DNA of 64,000 bases, from positions 13,364 through 77,363 of the forward strand of contig NZ_DATJTC010000007.1 in assembly GCF_035503745.1 (NCBI RefSeq). The letters run 5' to 3'. The DNA is from Dyella_B sp035503745. GTDB lineage: Bacteria; Pseudomonadota; Gammaproteobacteria; Xanthomonadales; Rhodanobacteraceae. The translations under genes and the position numbers were made by a program. Positions 34,991 to 43,646 of this stretch are shown piece after piece; position 1 is the stretch's first letter; the number at the start of each line of letters is the position of its first letter. A model generated the notes under the pieces. The model was not told the DNA's origin, did not search any database, and saw only the letters and a list, made by a program, of their open reading frames with translations.

Positions 34991-35082
34991 AGCGGCCCGC
35001 AGCCAGGCCTGCCGAAGCGGCTTTTTTGCAATCAGCCGTATGGACGGCTATTCTGTTGCGTCGCACAAGGACAAGCATCCCC

Positions 35083-35880
35083 ATGAAAAAGCTGATGGCC
35101 CTCCTCGCCGCCGCGCTGCTGCTGGCCGGCTGCTCCTCTTCGGGTTCCGGCGATACCGGCGGCCAGACGCTGACGGTGGCTGCCACGGCCGTGCCGCACG
35201 CGGAAATCCTCAAGCAGGTCAAGCCCATCCTAGCCAAGGAAGGGGTGGATCTGCAGATCAAGGTGTTCGCCGATTACGTGCAGCCCAATACCCAGGTCGT
35301 GGAAAAGGCCATCGACCTCAATTATTTCCAGACCAAACCCTTCCTGGACACCTTCAACCGCGAGCACAACACCGACCTGGTGATCGTCACGGGCGTGCAT
35401 ATCGAACCGTTCGGCGCCTATTCGCGCAAGTACAAGTCGATCGACCAGTTGCCCGTCGGCGCAACGGTGACGCTGCCGAACGATCCGGCCAACGAAGGAC
35501 GTGCCCTGCTCCTGCTGGCCAAGCACGGGTTGATCACACTGAACGATCCCAACAACGAGCTGGCCACGCCCAAGGACATCGTCGCCAATCCGAAAAACCT
35601 GGTGTTCAAACCGCTGGAAGCGGCGATGCTGCCGCGCACGCTGGATGAAGTGGACCTTTCGCTCATCAACACCAACTATGCGCTTGCCGCCGGCTTGAAC
35701 CCGATCAAGGACGCGTTGCTGATCGAAGACAAGAACTCGCCGTACGTCAACTATCTGGTAGGCCGCCCGGACAATCTGCACGATCCGCGCGTGCAGAAAC
35801 TGGCCAAGGCTCTGACCAGCCCCCAGATCAAGGCGTTCATCGAGCAGAAGTACAAAGGCGCGGTGTTGCCTGCATTCTGA
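35083..35880 (+). CDS. metQ: Methionine-binding lipoprotein MetQ
   Basis: Substrate-binding lipoprotein of the methionine importer. The 265-residue product has a lipoprotein signal (MKKLMALLAAALLLAGC, Cys at residue 17) followed by a Ser/Gly linker and a NlpA-family domain: TAVPHAEILKQVKPIL, VFADYVQPNTQV, LNYFQTKPFLD and NDPANEGRALLLLAKHGLI. It follows metI and completes the operon metNIQ; AAGGA lies about 12 bases before the ATG. No clear terminator was found after it. Confidence 0.96.
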   Translation: MKKLMALLAAALLLAGCSSSGSGDTGGQTLTVAATAVPHAEILKQVKPILAKEGVDLQIKVFADYVQPNTQVVEKAIDLNYFQTKPFLDTFNREHNTDLVIVTGVHIEPFGAYSRKYKSIDQLPVGATVTLPNDPANEGRALLLLAKHGLITLNDPNNELATPKDIVANPKNLVFKPLEAAMLPRTLDEVDLSLINTNYALAAGLNPIKDALLIEDKNSPYVNYLVGRPDNLHDPRVQKLAKALTSPQIKAFIEQKYKGAVLPAF

Positions 35881-36032
35881 TCGGACTGATCGGCCGGTTT
35901 ATCGCGATCAGATAGGGAGCCGGGTATCCGGCCCCTCCCGCACCGCCGTACATCCCGCCTTGCCGTAGTCACACCGTGCGCCGTTGCAGCGTGTTCGCCT
36001 GATCCCAGGTCGGGCAGCAACGTGCGTTTTTT

Positions 36033-37220
36033 TCACGCCTCGACCAGCACCGGAATATCGAATACCTGCCGCAGATAGGCGATGTATGCATCGTCCTCGC
36101 ACATGTTCTTGCCCGGCGAATCGCTGAGCTTGGCCACCGGCTGGCCGTTGCAGCGAACCATCTTGATCACGATGTTAAGCGGCGTGGGGCCGACGTCGTT
36201 GGTCAGGTTGGTGCCGACACCGAACGCAAGTTGGCAACGGCCGTGGAAGTGATGGTAAAGCTTCATCACTTTGGGGATATCCAGGCCATCGCTGAAAACC
36301 AGCACCTTGCCGCGCGGATCCACGCGATTGGCCTGGTAGTGCGCCAGCACCCGCTCGCCCCACGCAAAGGGATCGCCCGAGTCGTGGCGCGTACCGTCGA
36401 ACAGCTTGCAGAAATACATGTCGAAGTCGCGCAGGAAGGCCGTAAGGCCGTATACGTCCGACAGAGCAATACCCAGATCACCGCGATATTCCTTCGCCCA
36501 GGCCTCCAGCGCCGCCACTTGCGAATCGCGCAGACGCGGCCCAAGTGCCTGGTGTGCCTGTAGATATTCGTGCGCCAGCGTACCCAGCGGGCGCAGGCCA
36601 AGCTGCCATGCCAGCCATACATTGCTGGTACCGGCCAGTTGCATGCCCAGGCCGTCGCGCAAAGTGGTTGCCACCTCCCAGTGCCAATCGCGCGAATAGC
36701 GCCGACGCGTGCCGTAGTCGGCGATGCGGCATTCGGTATAGCCGGCGGTGTCGCGCAACAGCGAAATCTTTTCGCGCAAGCGACGCCGCCCTTCGTCCAG
36801 ATCCGCATCGACGCTGTTATGCCGGAAATAGATCTCGTTGACGATCGCCAGCAACGGCACTTCGAACAGAATGGTGTGCAACCAGGGGCCGCAGATCTTG
36901 ATCTCGATCTCGCCGTTGCCCAGCGCGGAGGGGCTTATCTGCACATACTTGGCATTTAGGTGGAACAGCGCCAGGAAGTCGATGAAATCGCTCTTGAGGA
37001 AGCGCCATTCGCGCAGGTAATCCAGCTCCTGCTCGGTGAAGCGCAGGCTGCACAGTGCGTGCAGTTCCTCGCGGATCTCCTCGATATAGGGCACCAGATC
37101 GACGCCCGGATTGCGGCATTTGAAGCGGTACTCCACATGCGCGGCAGGGTACTGATGCAGCACCACCTGCATCATCGAAAACTTGTAGAGGTCGGTGTCG
37201 AGCAACGAGGTGACGATCAT
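36033..37220 (-). CDS. pncB: Nicotinate phosphoribosyltransferase
   Basis: Converts nicotinate and PRPP to nicotinate mononucleotide in NAD salvage. The 395-residue protein has the family start TSLLDTDLYKFSMMQVVLHQYP, the EFR/YRFKCRN region, the phosphorylated-histidine region GTRHDSGDPFAWGERVLAHY and the C-terminal GVGTNLTNDVGPTPLNIVIKM (quoted in part as GVGTNLTNDVG). Length matches E. coli PncB (400). The ATG at 37220 has GGAAG seven bases upstream. Between pncB and the next gene lies a candidate small RNA gene with its own terminator on the same strand. Confidence 0.97.
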   Translation of the reverse strand: MIVTSLLDTDLYKFSMMQVVLHQYPAAHVEYRFKCRNPGVDLVPYIEEIREELHALCSLRFTEQELDYLREWRFLKSDFIDFLALFHLNAKYVQISPSALGNGEIEIKICGPWLHTILFEVPLLAIVNEIYFRHNSVDADLDEGRRRLREKISLLRDTAGYTECRIADYGTRRRYSRDWHWEVATTLRDGLGMQLAGTSNVWLAWQLGLRPLGTLAHEYLQAHQALGPRLRDSQVAALEAWAKEYRGDLGIALSDVYGLTAFLRDFDMYFCKLFDGTRHDSGDPFAWGERVLAHYQANRVDPRGKVLVFSDGLDIPKVMKLYHHFHGRCQLAFGVGTNLTNDVGPTPLNIVIKMVRCNGQPVAKLSDSPGKNMCEDDAYIAYLRQVFDIPVLVEA

Positions 37221-37330
37221 GGCTTACTTCCGTGCCTGGGGGAACGCACAGCGCAACGGCGCGGCGCCCGGCAATTATCCTGCCGAAGCGATCCCAAGGA
37301 ATAGGAAAAACCTTATAAACCGGAAAAGAT

Positions 37331-37465
37331 AAAACCCCGGCAGCCAGGGGAGTAACTGCCGGGGCTTGTTAGGTCGCGTTCCGGGGGGAGGGTAAACAAG
37401 GAACCGACCCCTGGATGCCACGATGTTCTGTGCCACCCGGTCGTCGCCTCACGGCGATACGACTA
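37331..37465 (-). ncRNA. Candidate small RNA with C-rich loops
   Basis: The minus strand shows three consecutive stem-loops and no gene. The last is an intrinsic terminator: a 9-bp stem (37335-37343 with 37356-37364), a loop containing ctcccc, and a TTTTATCTTTT tail. The middle one pairs 37400-37409 with 37372-37382 (one bulge) and exposes a loop containing accctcccccc. The first spans 37440-37463. C-rich loops are a known way for small RNAs to pair with ribosome-binding sites; the Xanthomonas small RNA sX13 has such loops (from memory). A weak promoter (TTGAAC at the expected distance) lies upstream. The rest of 37221-37599 holds no gene. Confidence 0.45.
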
Positions 37466-37599
37466 CTTAGTGTGGCTGCTGCCGGCTAAGTTCAAGGGTG
37501 ACACCGAATCGGTTCAGCTTATCGATAACTTGCGTTGCGCAAGACCATACGGTTTCATGTGCGCACACCTCCAAGTGCCTGTCAGTGAAAGGACTTACC

Positions 37600-38427
37600 A
37601 TGAAAGGCCTCATCCCGTTGCGTCGCTGCCTGTGCCTGTTGGCGCTATGCCTGGCCCTGCCCGTACACGCAGCGAGCCTGAACATCGACACCGGCCACGG
37701 CGTCCGCACCTGGACCACCGAAGCGTTGCTGGCGCGCCCGGACCTGCAAACGGTGACCGTCCCTGTCGACGTCGCGTTCCGCCAGACCATGCATTTTCGC
37801 GCTGTCCCGCTGCGCGCGCTGCTGCCCGGGTTGGAGCATGGGGACAGGTTGCAGTTCGTCGCCCATGATGGTTTCTCGGTCGATATTGCCGCCGATACGA
37901 TCCTCAACAAGAAGGGCGCCACGGCGTGGCTCGCGATCGAAGATCCCGCCCATCCGTGGCCTGCCCTGCCGGGCAACAAGGGCGACGCGGGCCCGTTTTA
38001 TGTGGTCTGGCTGCGCCCGGCGGTGGCCGGCGTGAGCATCGAGCAGTGGCCCTACCAGCTGGCGCGCATCCAGCGCACAAAGGATATCGCCGAGCGCTTT
38101 GCGCACATTGCGCCCGATGCCTCGGTGCCCGCGCAAAGTCCGATCCGCCGCGGCTACGCCGTATTCCAGCGCACCTGCTTCACCTGTCACACCCTCAACG
38201 GCGAAGGCGATGCGCAGATGGGACCGGACCTCAACATCCCCTATAACCCGACCGAATACCTGCGCCAGGACCTGTTGCGCGCTTTCATCCGCAATCCGCA
38301 GTCCCTGCATCACTGGCCGCAAGCCCGGATGCACGGATTTCCCACCCAGGAATCGCTGTCGGACGCCGACCTGGACGCACTGCTTGCGTACCTGCGCTAT
38401 ATGGCACAGCACAAAGTTTCGCCCTGA
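37600..38427 (+). CDS. Exported cytochrome c with N-terminal molybdopterin-oxidoreductase-like domain
   Basis: A 275-residue periplasmic protein with a signal peptide (KGLIPLRRCLCLLALCLALP, cleavage near VHAAS). Residues about 25-165 resemble the substrate-side fold of sulfite-oxidase-like proteins (TVTVPVDVAFRQTMHFRAVPLRAL, then FVAHDGFSVDIAADTIL). Residues about 180-275 form a class I cytochrome c: haem-binding CFTCHTLNGEGDAQMGPDLN and a later methionine ligand candidate in ARMHGFPTQESLSDADLDAL. Probably an electron-transfer protein; partner unknown. AAAGGA lies six bases before the ATG at 37600. Confidence 0.82.
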   Translation: MKGLIPLRRCLCLLALCLALPVHAASLNIDTGHGVRTWTTEALLARPDLQTVTVPVDVAFRQTMHFRAVPLRALLPGLEHGDRLQFVAHDGFSVDIAADTILNKKGATAWLAIEDPAHPWPALPGNKGDAGPFYVVWLRPAVAGVSIEQWPYQLARIQRTKDIAERFAHIAPDASVPAQSPIRRGYAVFQRTCFTCHTLNGEGDAQMGPDLNIPYNPTEYLRQDLLRAFIRNPQSLHHWPQARMHGFPTQESLSDADLDALLAYLRYMAQHKVSP

Positions 38428-38433
38428 AGGCGC

Positions 38434-39543
38434 TCAAGGCGCCGCCGCGCCGGCACCTTGCAGCGAACCGGAGGCCTTAAGCAGTTGCTTGAGCCGTTCT
38501 TCGCGCTGCGGCGCCGGCGCCCTGGCCAGTTCACGCACACCGTTGTAAAAAGCCGGCCATTGGCCACCCGCCTGCTTAAACAGCACCGCGAACGCCTGCA
38601 CCCATTGGTCGTAAAGACCGAACGGCAGCAAGGTCGCATTGTTGATCGGATGCGCTACCCAGGCGTCGTAGCGATGGTCGTTCGGCCAGTTCTTGTCGCG
38701 CCAGGCTGCGTAGCGAACGCGAAAATCCGCCATCGCACGCGCCTTGCCCGCGGCCATCGCCGCATCGCCGGCACCGCTCGCGTAAAGCGTTTTCAGCCGT
38801 GCACGCAGATCAAGCACCCGTTGGGTGAACCCGTCGTCCATCAACTGATTGCGATCGTCGCCCACCGGTTCACCCCGCGAGTGGTGCCATTGGCGCACGC
38901 CTTCGTCCTCCACGAACATCGCGTAGCTTTCGTTGAAGGCCGTATCGCCCTTCAGATAGATCAGCTGGTGTGCTAGTTCGTGAAATATCGTGCCGACCAG
39001 TTCATCATCGTCCCAACGCATCATGCTGCTGAGGATGGGGTCGGCGAACCAGCCAAGCGTCGAATAAGCCGGCACGCCGCCGACGTACACGTCGTCGCCT
39101 TGCGCACGCAGCTGCCTGGCGCTGTCGAGGGCTTTCTTCTCGTCGAACCAGCCGCGGTAAGCCACACAACCGGCAATGGGAAAGCATTGCGGCACCGCGT
39201 CCACCGAAAAGCGCGGCGTGGCGTAGACGTTCCAGACCACATATGGCCGATGCAACTGGACGTAATAGGTATAGCTGCGGTTATTGGGCAGATCCAACTG
39301 CTCGGAAGCGAATTGACGCGCCTGCTGCGACAGCTTCAAACGCGCCGCCAGCTTCGCATCCGTGGCGGGATCGGCAATGACCTTCCCGACCGCACGCCGC
39401 TGCAGCAGCAAGGCGGCCTCACCGTGCGTGACATGGGCGTAATAACGCAGATCGGCACAAGCGCCAAGCACCAGGATCACCGCCATGCACAGGACCAGTC
39501 GGGCGCCGGGAAGAAGAATGCGAAGTCGTGTCATCCTTCGCAT
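38434..39543 (-). CDS. Predicted lipoprotein aminopeptidase (zinc metallopeptidase)
   Basis: A 369-residue protein of the predicted-aminopeptidase family COG4324 (recognised from memory). It has a lipoprotein-type signal (LVLCMAVILVLGAC) with the cysteine near residue 29, then a conserved VWNVYATPRFSVD segment, the zinc motif HELAHQLIYLKGD and the downstream glutamate in FNESYAMFVEDEGVRQW. It is probably anchored in the envelope. It follows the Gly/Tyr-rich lipoprotein gene by 23 bp on the same strand, so they may form an operon. Start ATG at 39543 or 39534. Its stop lies 6 bp from the convergent cytochrome gene stop. Confidence 0.85.
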   Translation of the reverse strand: MRRMTRLRILLPGARLVLCMAVILVLGACADLRYYAHVTHGEAALLLQRRAVGKVIADPATDAKLAARLKLSQQARQFASEQLDLPNNRSYTYYVQLHRPYVVWNVYATPRFSVDAVPQCFPIAGCVAYRGWFDEKKALDSARQLRAQGDDVYVGGVPAYSTLGWFADPILSSMMRWDDDELVGTIFHELAHQLIYLKGDTAFNESYAMFVEDEGVRQWHHSRGEPVGDDRNQLMDDGFTQRVLDLRARLKTLYASGAGDAAMAAGKARAMADFRVRYAAWRDKNWPNDHRYDAWVAHPINNATLLPFGLYDQWVQAFAVLFKQAGGQWPAFYNGVRELARAPAPQREERLKQLLKASGSLQGAGAAAP

Positions 39544-39566
39544 TCTGACCTAAGAATCCCTCGCGG

Positions 39567-39956
39567 TCAGTGGTGATGCCCGCCGCCGGACGATCCATGC
39601 GATCCGCCACCGCCGTGGTAACCCCCACCGTGGTAACCGCCATGATAGCCGCCGTATCCCCCGTAGCCGCGACCGCGGTAGTAATGGCCGCCGTACCAGT
39701 AACCGCCGACGATGACGCCCGGGCCGTAGCAGCAGCCGTAACCGTAGTATCCATAGGGATACCCGTAATAGCCGTAGGGATATCCGTAATAGGGATAGCC
39801 GCCGTAGACGGTCGGAGCCGTGCCGTAATAGACGTCGCCCGCGTAGCCATTGCCTTGCACATAGCTATAGCCCGGTGCCACGTAGCAACCGGAAAGCAGG
39901 CTCATCAGCGCGACCAGGGCAAGGCCGGCAAGCACTCTTTTGACCGAGAATTTCAT
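39567..39956 (-). CDS. Gly/Tyr/His-rich small lipoprotein
   Basis: A 129-residue protein with a lipoprotein signal peptide (lipobox LLSGC near residue 24). The mature part is almost entirely Gly, Tyr, Pro and His in tandem motifs such as YPYGYYGYPYGYYGYG and GGYHGGYHGG, ending in GGGHHH. Low-complexity GY-rich lipoproteins of this kind are found in the envelopes of many proteobacteria; no function is established to my knowledge. The His-rich end could bind metal. The ATG at 39956 gives a standard signal peptide; a longer frame upstream was rejected. In operon with the aminopeptidase gene. Confidence 0.82.
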   Translation of the reverse strand: MKFSVKRVLAGLALVALMSLLSGCYVAPGYSYVQGNGYAGDVYYGTAPTVYGGYPYYGYPYGYYGYPYGYYGYGCCYGPGVIVGGYWYGGHYYRGRGYGGYGGYHGGYHGGGYHGGGGSHGSSGGGHHH

Positions 39957-40093
39957 GGCGGGGACTCCATGCTTTCCACGTCGACACCATACTCCCGAAC
40001 CGTTGAATATGTCCTGAGCAATATAAAGACCAACCCTGCGCTCCCGCGAAGCTGGCCTTTGCATGCATTGGCATACCGCGGCGACCATTTCGA

Positions 40094-40789
40094 TCAGCTT
40101 TTGCCGTTCTTCGACTGGTCGCCGCGCCCGTGCGCAACGTGGTTGTGGACGGCATCGGCGGGGCCGCTGGCGTGGTTATGCGGATCGCCATTGCCCGCTT
40201 GCGGCGTCGCATTCGCACCAGGCCATGTCGGCCCCTGCTTGATCCGCTCCTGCTTGGCTTGAAGCAGCGCCTGGATATGCGCCACGGCCTCTTCCGGGCT
40301 GATGTGCGCCGGCGCCGACTGCGCCTCGGGCGAGGCTGGCTTTTTCGGCACAACGGGCCGTTGCGCCGGCGCGGGCTTCTTGGCAGCCAGAGGTTTGGGT
40401 GTGCTCGCCTTGACCGGCACGATCGGGCGTGCCGCTTTTTTTTGCGCCGCTTTCTTGGGTGCTGCCGCCTTGGGTGCTGCCGCCTTGGGTGCTGCTGCCT
40501 TGGGTGCAGGCGCCTTGGCTGCTGCGGTTTTCTTTACCGTCTCCTTGGCCATCGCTTTCTTCGCGACCTTGCTCGTGGCGGTTGTCCGGCCCACCGATTT
40601 CTTCGCCGTTTTAGCGGCCGTCTTTCCAGCAACCTTCTTCGCCGCCTTTTTGCTCGCCGTGGCCTTCCCGGGTGCTTTCTTCGAGGCGATGGGGGCGTTC
40701 TTGACTGCCTTCTTACTGGTCGAGCCAACGCGCTTGGATACGTTGCTGGCCGCGGACTTCTTCGCGGCAGACTTGCGGGTCATTGCCAT
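40094..40789 (-). CDS. Histone H1-like Lys/Ala-rich protein
   Basis: A 231-residue, strongly basic protein. Residues 1-130 are a Lys-Ala-rich tail (TRKSAAKKSAAS, SKKAAKKVAGKTAAKTAKKS) with a perfect tandem motif APKAAAPKAAAPKAAAPKKA, like eukaryotic H1 tails and the bacterial AlgP/H1-like proteins. After a Pro-rich linker there is a short helical stretch (SPEEAVAHIQALLQAKQERI), then a hydrophilic His/Asn-rich end. Likely binds DNA or polyanions; role not established. Start ATG at 40789 or 40783. The repeats make length variation between strains likely. Confidence 0.85.
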   Translation of the reverse strand: MAMTRKSAAKKSAASNVSKRVGSTSKKAVKNAPIASKKAPGKATASKKAAKKVAGKTAAKTAKKSVGRTTATSKVAKKAMAKETVKKTAAAKAPAPKAAAPKAAAPKAAAPKKAAQKKAARPIVPVKASTPKPLAAKKPAPAQRPVVPKKPASPEAQSAPAHISPEEAVAHIQALLQAKQERIKQGPTWPGANATPQAGNGDPHNHASGPADAVHNHVAHGRGDQSKNGKS

Positions 40790-40866
40790 GCGTGGTTACT
40801 CCGGCGGTGGACGGTATGTCACCTTGGCATCATCAGCATGTATGCGCCATGAGCAAGTGCCGGAAT

Positions 40867-41475
40867 TCACATGCGAGGCTGCGACAGGGCGTCCAGGAAA
40901 TGCGGCAACACCATGGGGTTCACCAGCATCGTGAAAACCACCCCATAAGCCGCTCCCCACAAGTGCGCACTATGGTTGACGCTGTCCCGTGCTTGCCGGT
41001 CCATGTAGATGGAATAACCCACGTACAGCACCGCATAGATGATCGCCGGCATCTGGACGAACAAGACCAGAATGCGCGTCCACGGCGATAGCGTGATGAA
41101 GCCGAACAGCACCGCCGACACCGCTCCGGAAGCGCCCAGGCTGCGGTAGTTGTTGTTGTGCCGGTTCTTCAGATAGGTCGGCAGGATCGAGACGATCAGG
41201 CCGCCCAGATAAAACAGCCCAAAGCCGAACGCTCCCAGCGACTGGTTGTAAAACGGCTCCATCTGCGTGCCCGCGAAGTACAGCGTGATCATGTTGAACA
41301 GCAAATGCATGCCGTCGGCATGGATCAGCCCGTAGGTGACCAGCCGGTAGTACTCGCGCTTGCGCTCGATCGCCGGCGGCCACAGGATCAGGTCGTCGAT
41401 CAAGCGTCGATTGCTGAATGCCATGAACGAGACGATGCAGGTGGCGGCAAGGATGATCAGCAGCGTAATAGGCAT
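40867..41475 (-). CDS. Rhomboid family intramembrane serine protease
   Basis: A 202-residue integral membrane protease with six hydrophobic segments. The catalytic dyad is visible: Ser in SLGASGAVSAVLFGF (GxSG motif, near residue 115) and His in NHSAHLWGAAYG (near residue 170). The conserved loop motif with His and Asn is in IHADGMHLLFNMITLYFAG. All elements for activity are present. The ATG at 41475 has GGAAG upstream. Substrate unknown. No operon partner is apparent. Confidence 0.92.
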   Translation of the reverse strand: MPITLLIILAATCIVSFMAFSNRRLIDDLILWPPAIERKREYYRLVTYGLIHADGMHLLFNMITLYFAGTQMEPFYNQSLGAFGFGLFYLGGLIVSILPTYLKNRHNNNYRSLGASGAVSAVLFGFITLSPWTRILVLFVQMPAIIYAVLYVGYSIYMDRQARDSVNHSAHLWGAAYGVVFTMLVNPMVLPHFLDALSQPRM

Positions 41476-41800
41476 GGATACTTCCGTGGATAGCTGGCGA
41501 TGGACACGAGACGACGCACATGGCGCCTTGCCTCAAGCAGCGCACCGGCGCGCCGCGGGACGCATATTAGGGGCAACCGTCACGGGAACGCCACGCTGCG
41601 GCTTTAAAGCCATATCGGGCCGCCAAGGCAAAAATAGGCCCCATTGGACCCAGATCAAGCCCCCAAAGTCCTCAGCGTCATTTGAAATCGAACCTTTGGC
41701 ATGGCTTGATGCAACGCTCCATGCCGCGCATTCGGTTCGCGCATCACCTTTGCCCTAGAATGCACGACTCAGCCATACGCTCCGCCGGCCGCTAAATTCC
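41476..41800. other. Intergenic stretch without a supported gene
   Basis: About 325 bp between the divergent rhomboid and phzF genes. It contains a TAGAAT -10-like box (41755-41760) toward phzF without a convincing -35, and no structured repeat or open frame with coding character. Confidence 0.5.
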
Positions 41801-42682
41801 ATGAATACCGTTCGATATATGCATCTGGACGTCTTTGCCGCCAGCCCCGGCGGCGGCAACCACCTGGGCGTGGTGACCGATGCAAAAGGCTGGAGCGACG
41901 CGCAGATGCAGCGCTATGCACGCTGGACGGACCTGGTGGAAACCACCTTCCTGCTACCGCCGACCGATCCAAAAGCCAGCTATCGCGTACGCATTTTCAC
42001 CCCGCAAAAGGAAATCGCCTTCGCCGGCCATCCCAGCGTCGGCAGCGCGCATGCCGTGCTCGAATGCGCACTGGCCCAACCGAAGGACGGCCTGCTCTGG
42101 CAGGAATGCCGTGCGGGCATCCTGCCGATCCGCGTGGAAGGCAGCGGCCCGCAACGCAAATTGCTGCTGCAATCGCCGGCCGCCCGGGTCGTAAAGACCG
42201 GCCTGCACGCGCACCCTCTGCTTGCCGCCACGCTGGACAGCATCGGCATCGGCATCCTGCCCCCTGCCCTGGTCGATGGCGGCCGCCGCTGGTGGCTGGC
42301 CGAATGTGCGGACGAGGCGAGCCTGCGCGCGTGGCAGCCCGACCATAGCGCGATCGGTGCCCTGGCCGTGGCCAGCGGCAGCATGGGCCTGTGCGCCTTC
42401 GCGCGCAGCACGCATCCGGATTATCAGCTGGTCGTGCGCGCGTTCCCCTCCGGCGTGGGCATCGTGGAAGATCCCGCTTCCGGCGCGGCCAATGGCCTGA
42501 TCGCCGCCTATTTGATGCACGCCGAACCGAACGGTCCGCTGGCGCACGGCTATTCGGTCAGCCAGGGACGCGAAATGGGACACGACGCGCTACTGATTGC
42601 GCACATGGCCGACGACACCATCTGGATCGGCGGCCACACCAATACGGTGATCGACGGCAAGCTGCTTTGGAACGGCGATTGA
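41801..42682 (+). CDS. PhzF family isomerase-like protein
   Basis: A 293-residue member of the PhzF/YddE diaminopimelate-epimerase-like fold. It has the N-terminal LDVFAASPGGGNHLGVV motif, where most members read PxxGNPLxVV, the catalytic-glutamate region in TDLVETTFLLPP, IFTPQKEIAFAGHPSVGSAHAVL (quoted in part: EIAFAGHPSVGSA) and the C-terminal EDPASGAANGLIAAYL motif. PhzF itself isomerises an intermediate in phenazine synthesis, but no phz genes are nearby, so the substrate is unknown. No ribosome-binding site is evident at the ATG at 41801. Confidence 0.92.
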   Translation: MNTVRYMHLDVFAASPGGGNHLGVVTDAKGWSDAQMQRYARWTDLVETTFLLPPTDPKASYRVRIFTPQKEIAFAGHPSVGSAHAVLECALAQPKDGLLWQECRAGILPIRVEGSGPQRKLLLQSPAARVVKTGLHAHPLLAATLDSIGIGILPPALVDGGRRWWLAECADEASLRAWQPDHSAIGALAVASGSMGLCAFARSTHPDYQLVVRAFPSGVGIVEDPASGAANGLIAAYLMHAEPNGPLAHGYSVSQGREMGHDALLIAHMADDTIWIGGHTNTVIDGKLLWNGD

Positions 42683-42724
42683 GCGCCGCGTGCAACACAC
42701 GCACGCGACGTTGGCCAGCGCCGA

Positions 42725-43612
42725 CTACTTTTTTCGTTGCTGCAAATTGGCGCGACGCTCCGAAACACGCGCGAGCCCGGAAAGATCCAGCGACTGCCCG
42801 CCATCGGCCAATGCTTCCACCAGGCTGTCGCGCAGCACGCCGGCCAACGGCATCGGCACCTGCGCGGCAAGGCCGGCTTCCTGCGCCAGCAGGACATCTT
42901 TCAAGCCAAGCGGCAGCGCGAAACCGGGCGGCGTGAAACGCTGCTCCGCAATCGACTTGCCATAGCCCTGGTACACAGGCGACGCAAACAGTGTGCTGGT
43001 CATCAGCGCGATGAAATCGGCCGCGCTTACGTCGTAGGCGCGTGCGAGCACCGAAGCCTCGGCCATGCTTTCGATCGCCGTGACGATCATGAAATTGCCC
43101 GCCAGCTTCACTACATTGGCGCGTTCGGGCGCATCGCCCATCGGCCACAGCTTCCCCGCCATGACTTCAAGCAGAGGCTTGGCCTTTTCGATAGCCGCGG
43201 CATGGCCGGCGACCAGTATGTTGAGCTTTCCCGCCGCCGCGACGTCGGGCCGGCCAAACACCGGTGCGGCCACGTAGCCCAATCCACGCTTGGCGTGTTC
43301 TTCCGCCAATTGCCTGGCCAGCGCCACGGAAATGGTGGCGTGATTGACGTGCACGATGCCCGGATCCATCGCCTCCAGCAGGCCGCCTTCGAGGAACACC
43401 TCGCGCACGGACTGATCGTTGGCCAGCATGCTATGCAAGACATCGCCCTGCGCCGCGCGATCGGGCGTGCGCGCCACTTTCGCGCCCAGCGACGCGAGTT
43501 TTTCCGTCGCCGCTTCGGACCTGTTCCACACGGTGACATGATGTCCCGCGGCAATCAGGTTGCTGGCCATGGCGCTGCCCATCGCGCCCAATCCGATAAA
43601 CCCGACTTTCAT
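42725..43612 (-). CDS. NAD(P)-dependent beta-hydroxyacid dehydrogenase
   Basis: A 295-residue member of the 3-hydroxyisobutyrate/tartronate-semialdehyde dehydrogenase family. The dinucleotide motif is GFIGLGAMGSAMASNL at the N-terminus. The substrate-binding DVAAAGKLNILVAG and the catalytic lysine region NVVKLAGNFMIVTAIESMAEA match the family, and KDVLLAQEAG closes the C-terminal helical domain. It resembles the GLYR/PA0743 type. The ATG at 43612 has GGAG seven bases upstream. Physiological substrate unknown. Downstream it is convergent with phzF; upstream lies an inverted-repeat element. Confidence 0.92.
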   Translation of the reverse strand: MKVGFIGLGAMGSAMASNLIAAGHHVTVWNRSEAATEKLASLGAKVARTPDRAAQGDVLHSMLANDQSVREVFLEGGLLEAMDPGIVHVNHATISVALARQLAEEHAKRGLGYVAAPVFGRPDVAAAGKLNILVAGHAAAIEKAKPLLEVMAGKLWPMGDAPERANVVKLAGNFMIVTAIESMAEASVLARAYDVSAADFIALMTSTLFASPVYQGYGKSIAEQRFTPPGFALPLGLKDVLLAQEAGLAAQVPMPLAGVLRDSLVEALADGGQSLDLSGLARVSERRANLQQRKK

Positions 43613-43646
43613 GGCGAATCTCCAAAAAACCAGGGATGCTCTGACT

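Noticed and set aside
37467..37570. Minus-strand short frames with a GGAGG site upstream of the candidate small RNA
   Set aside because: A 14-codon and a 33-codon frame exist, but neither has recognisable conservation; kept only as a note.
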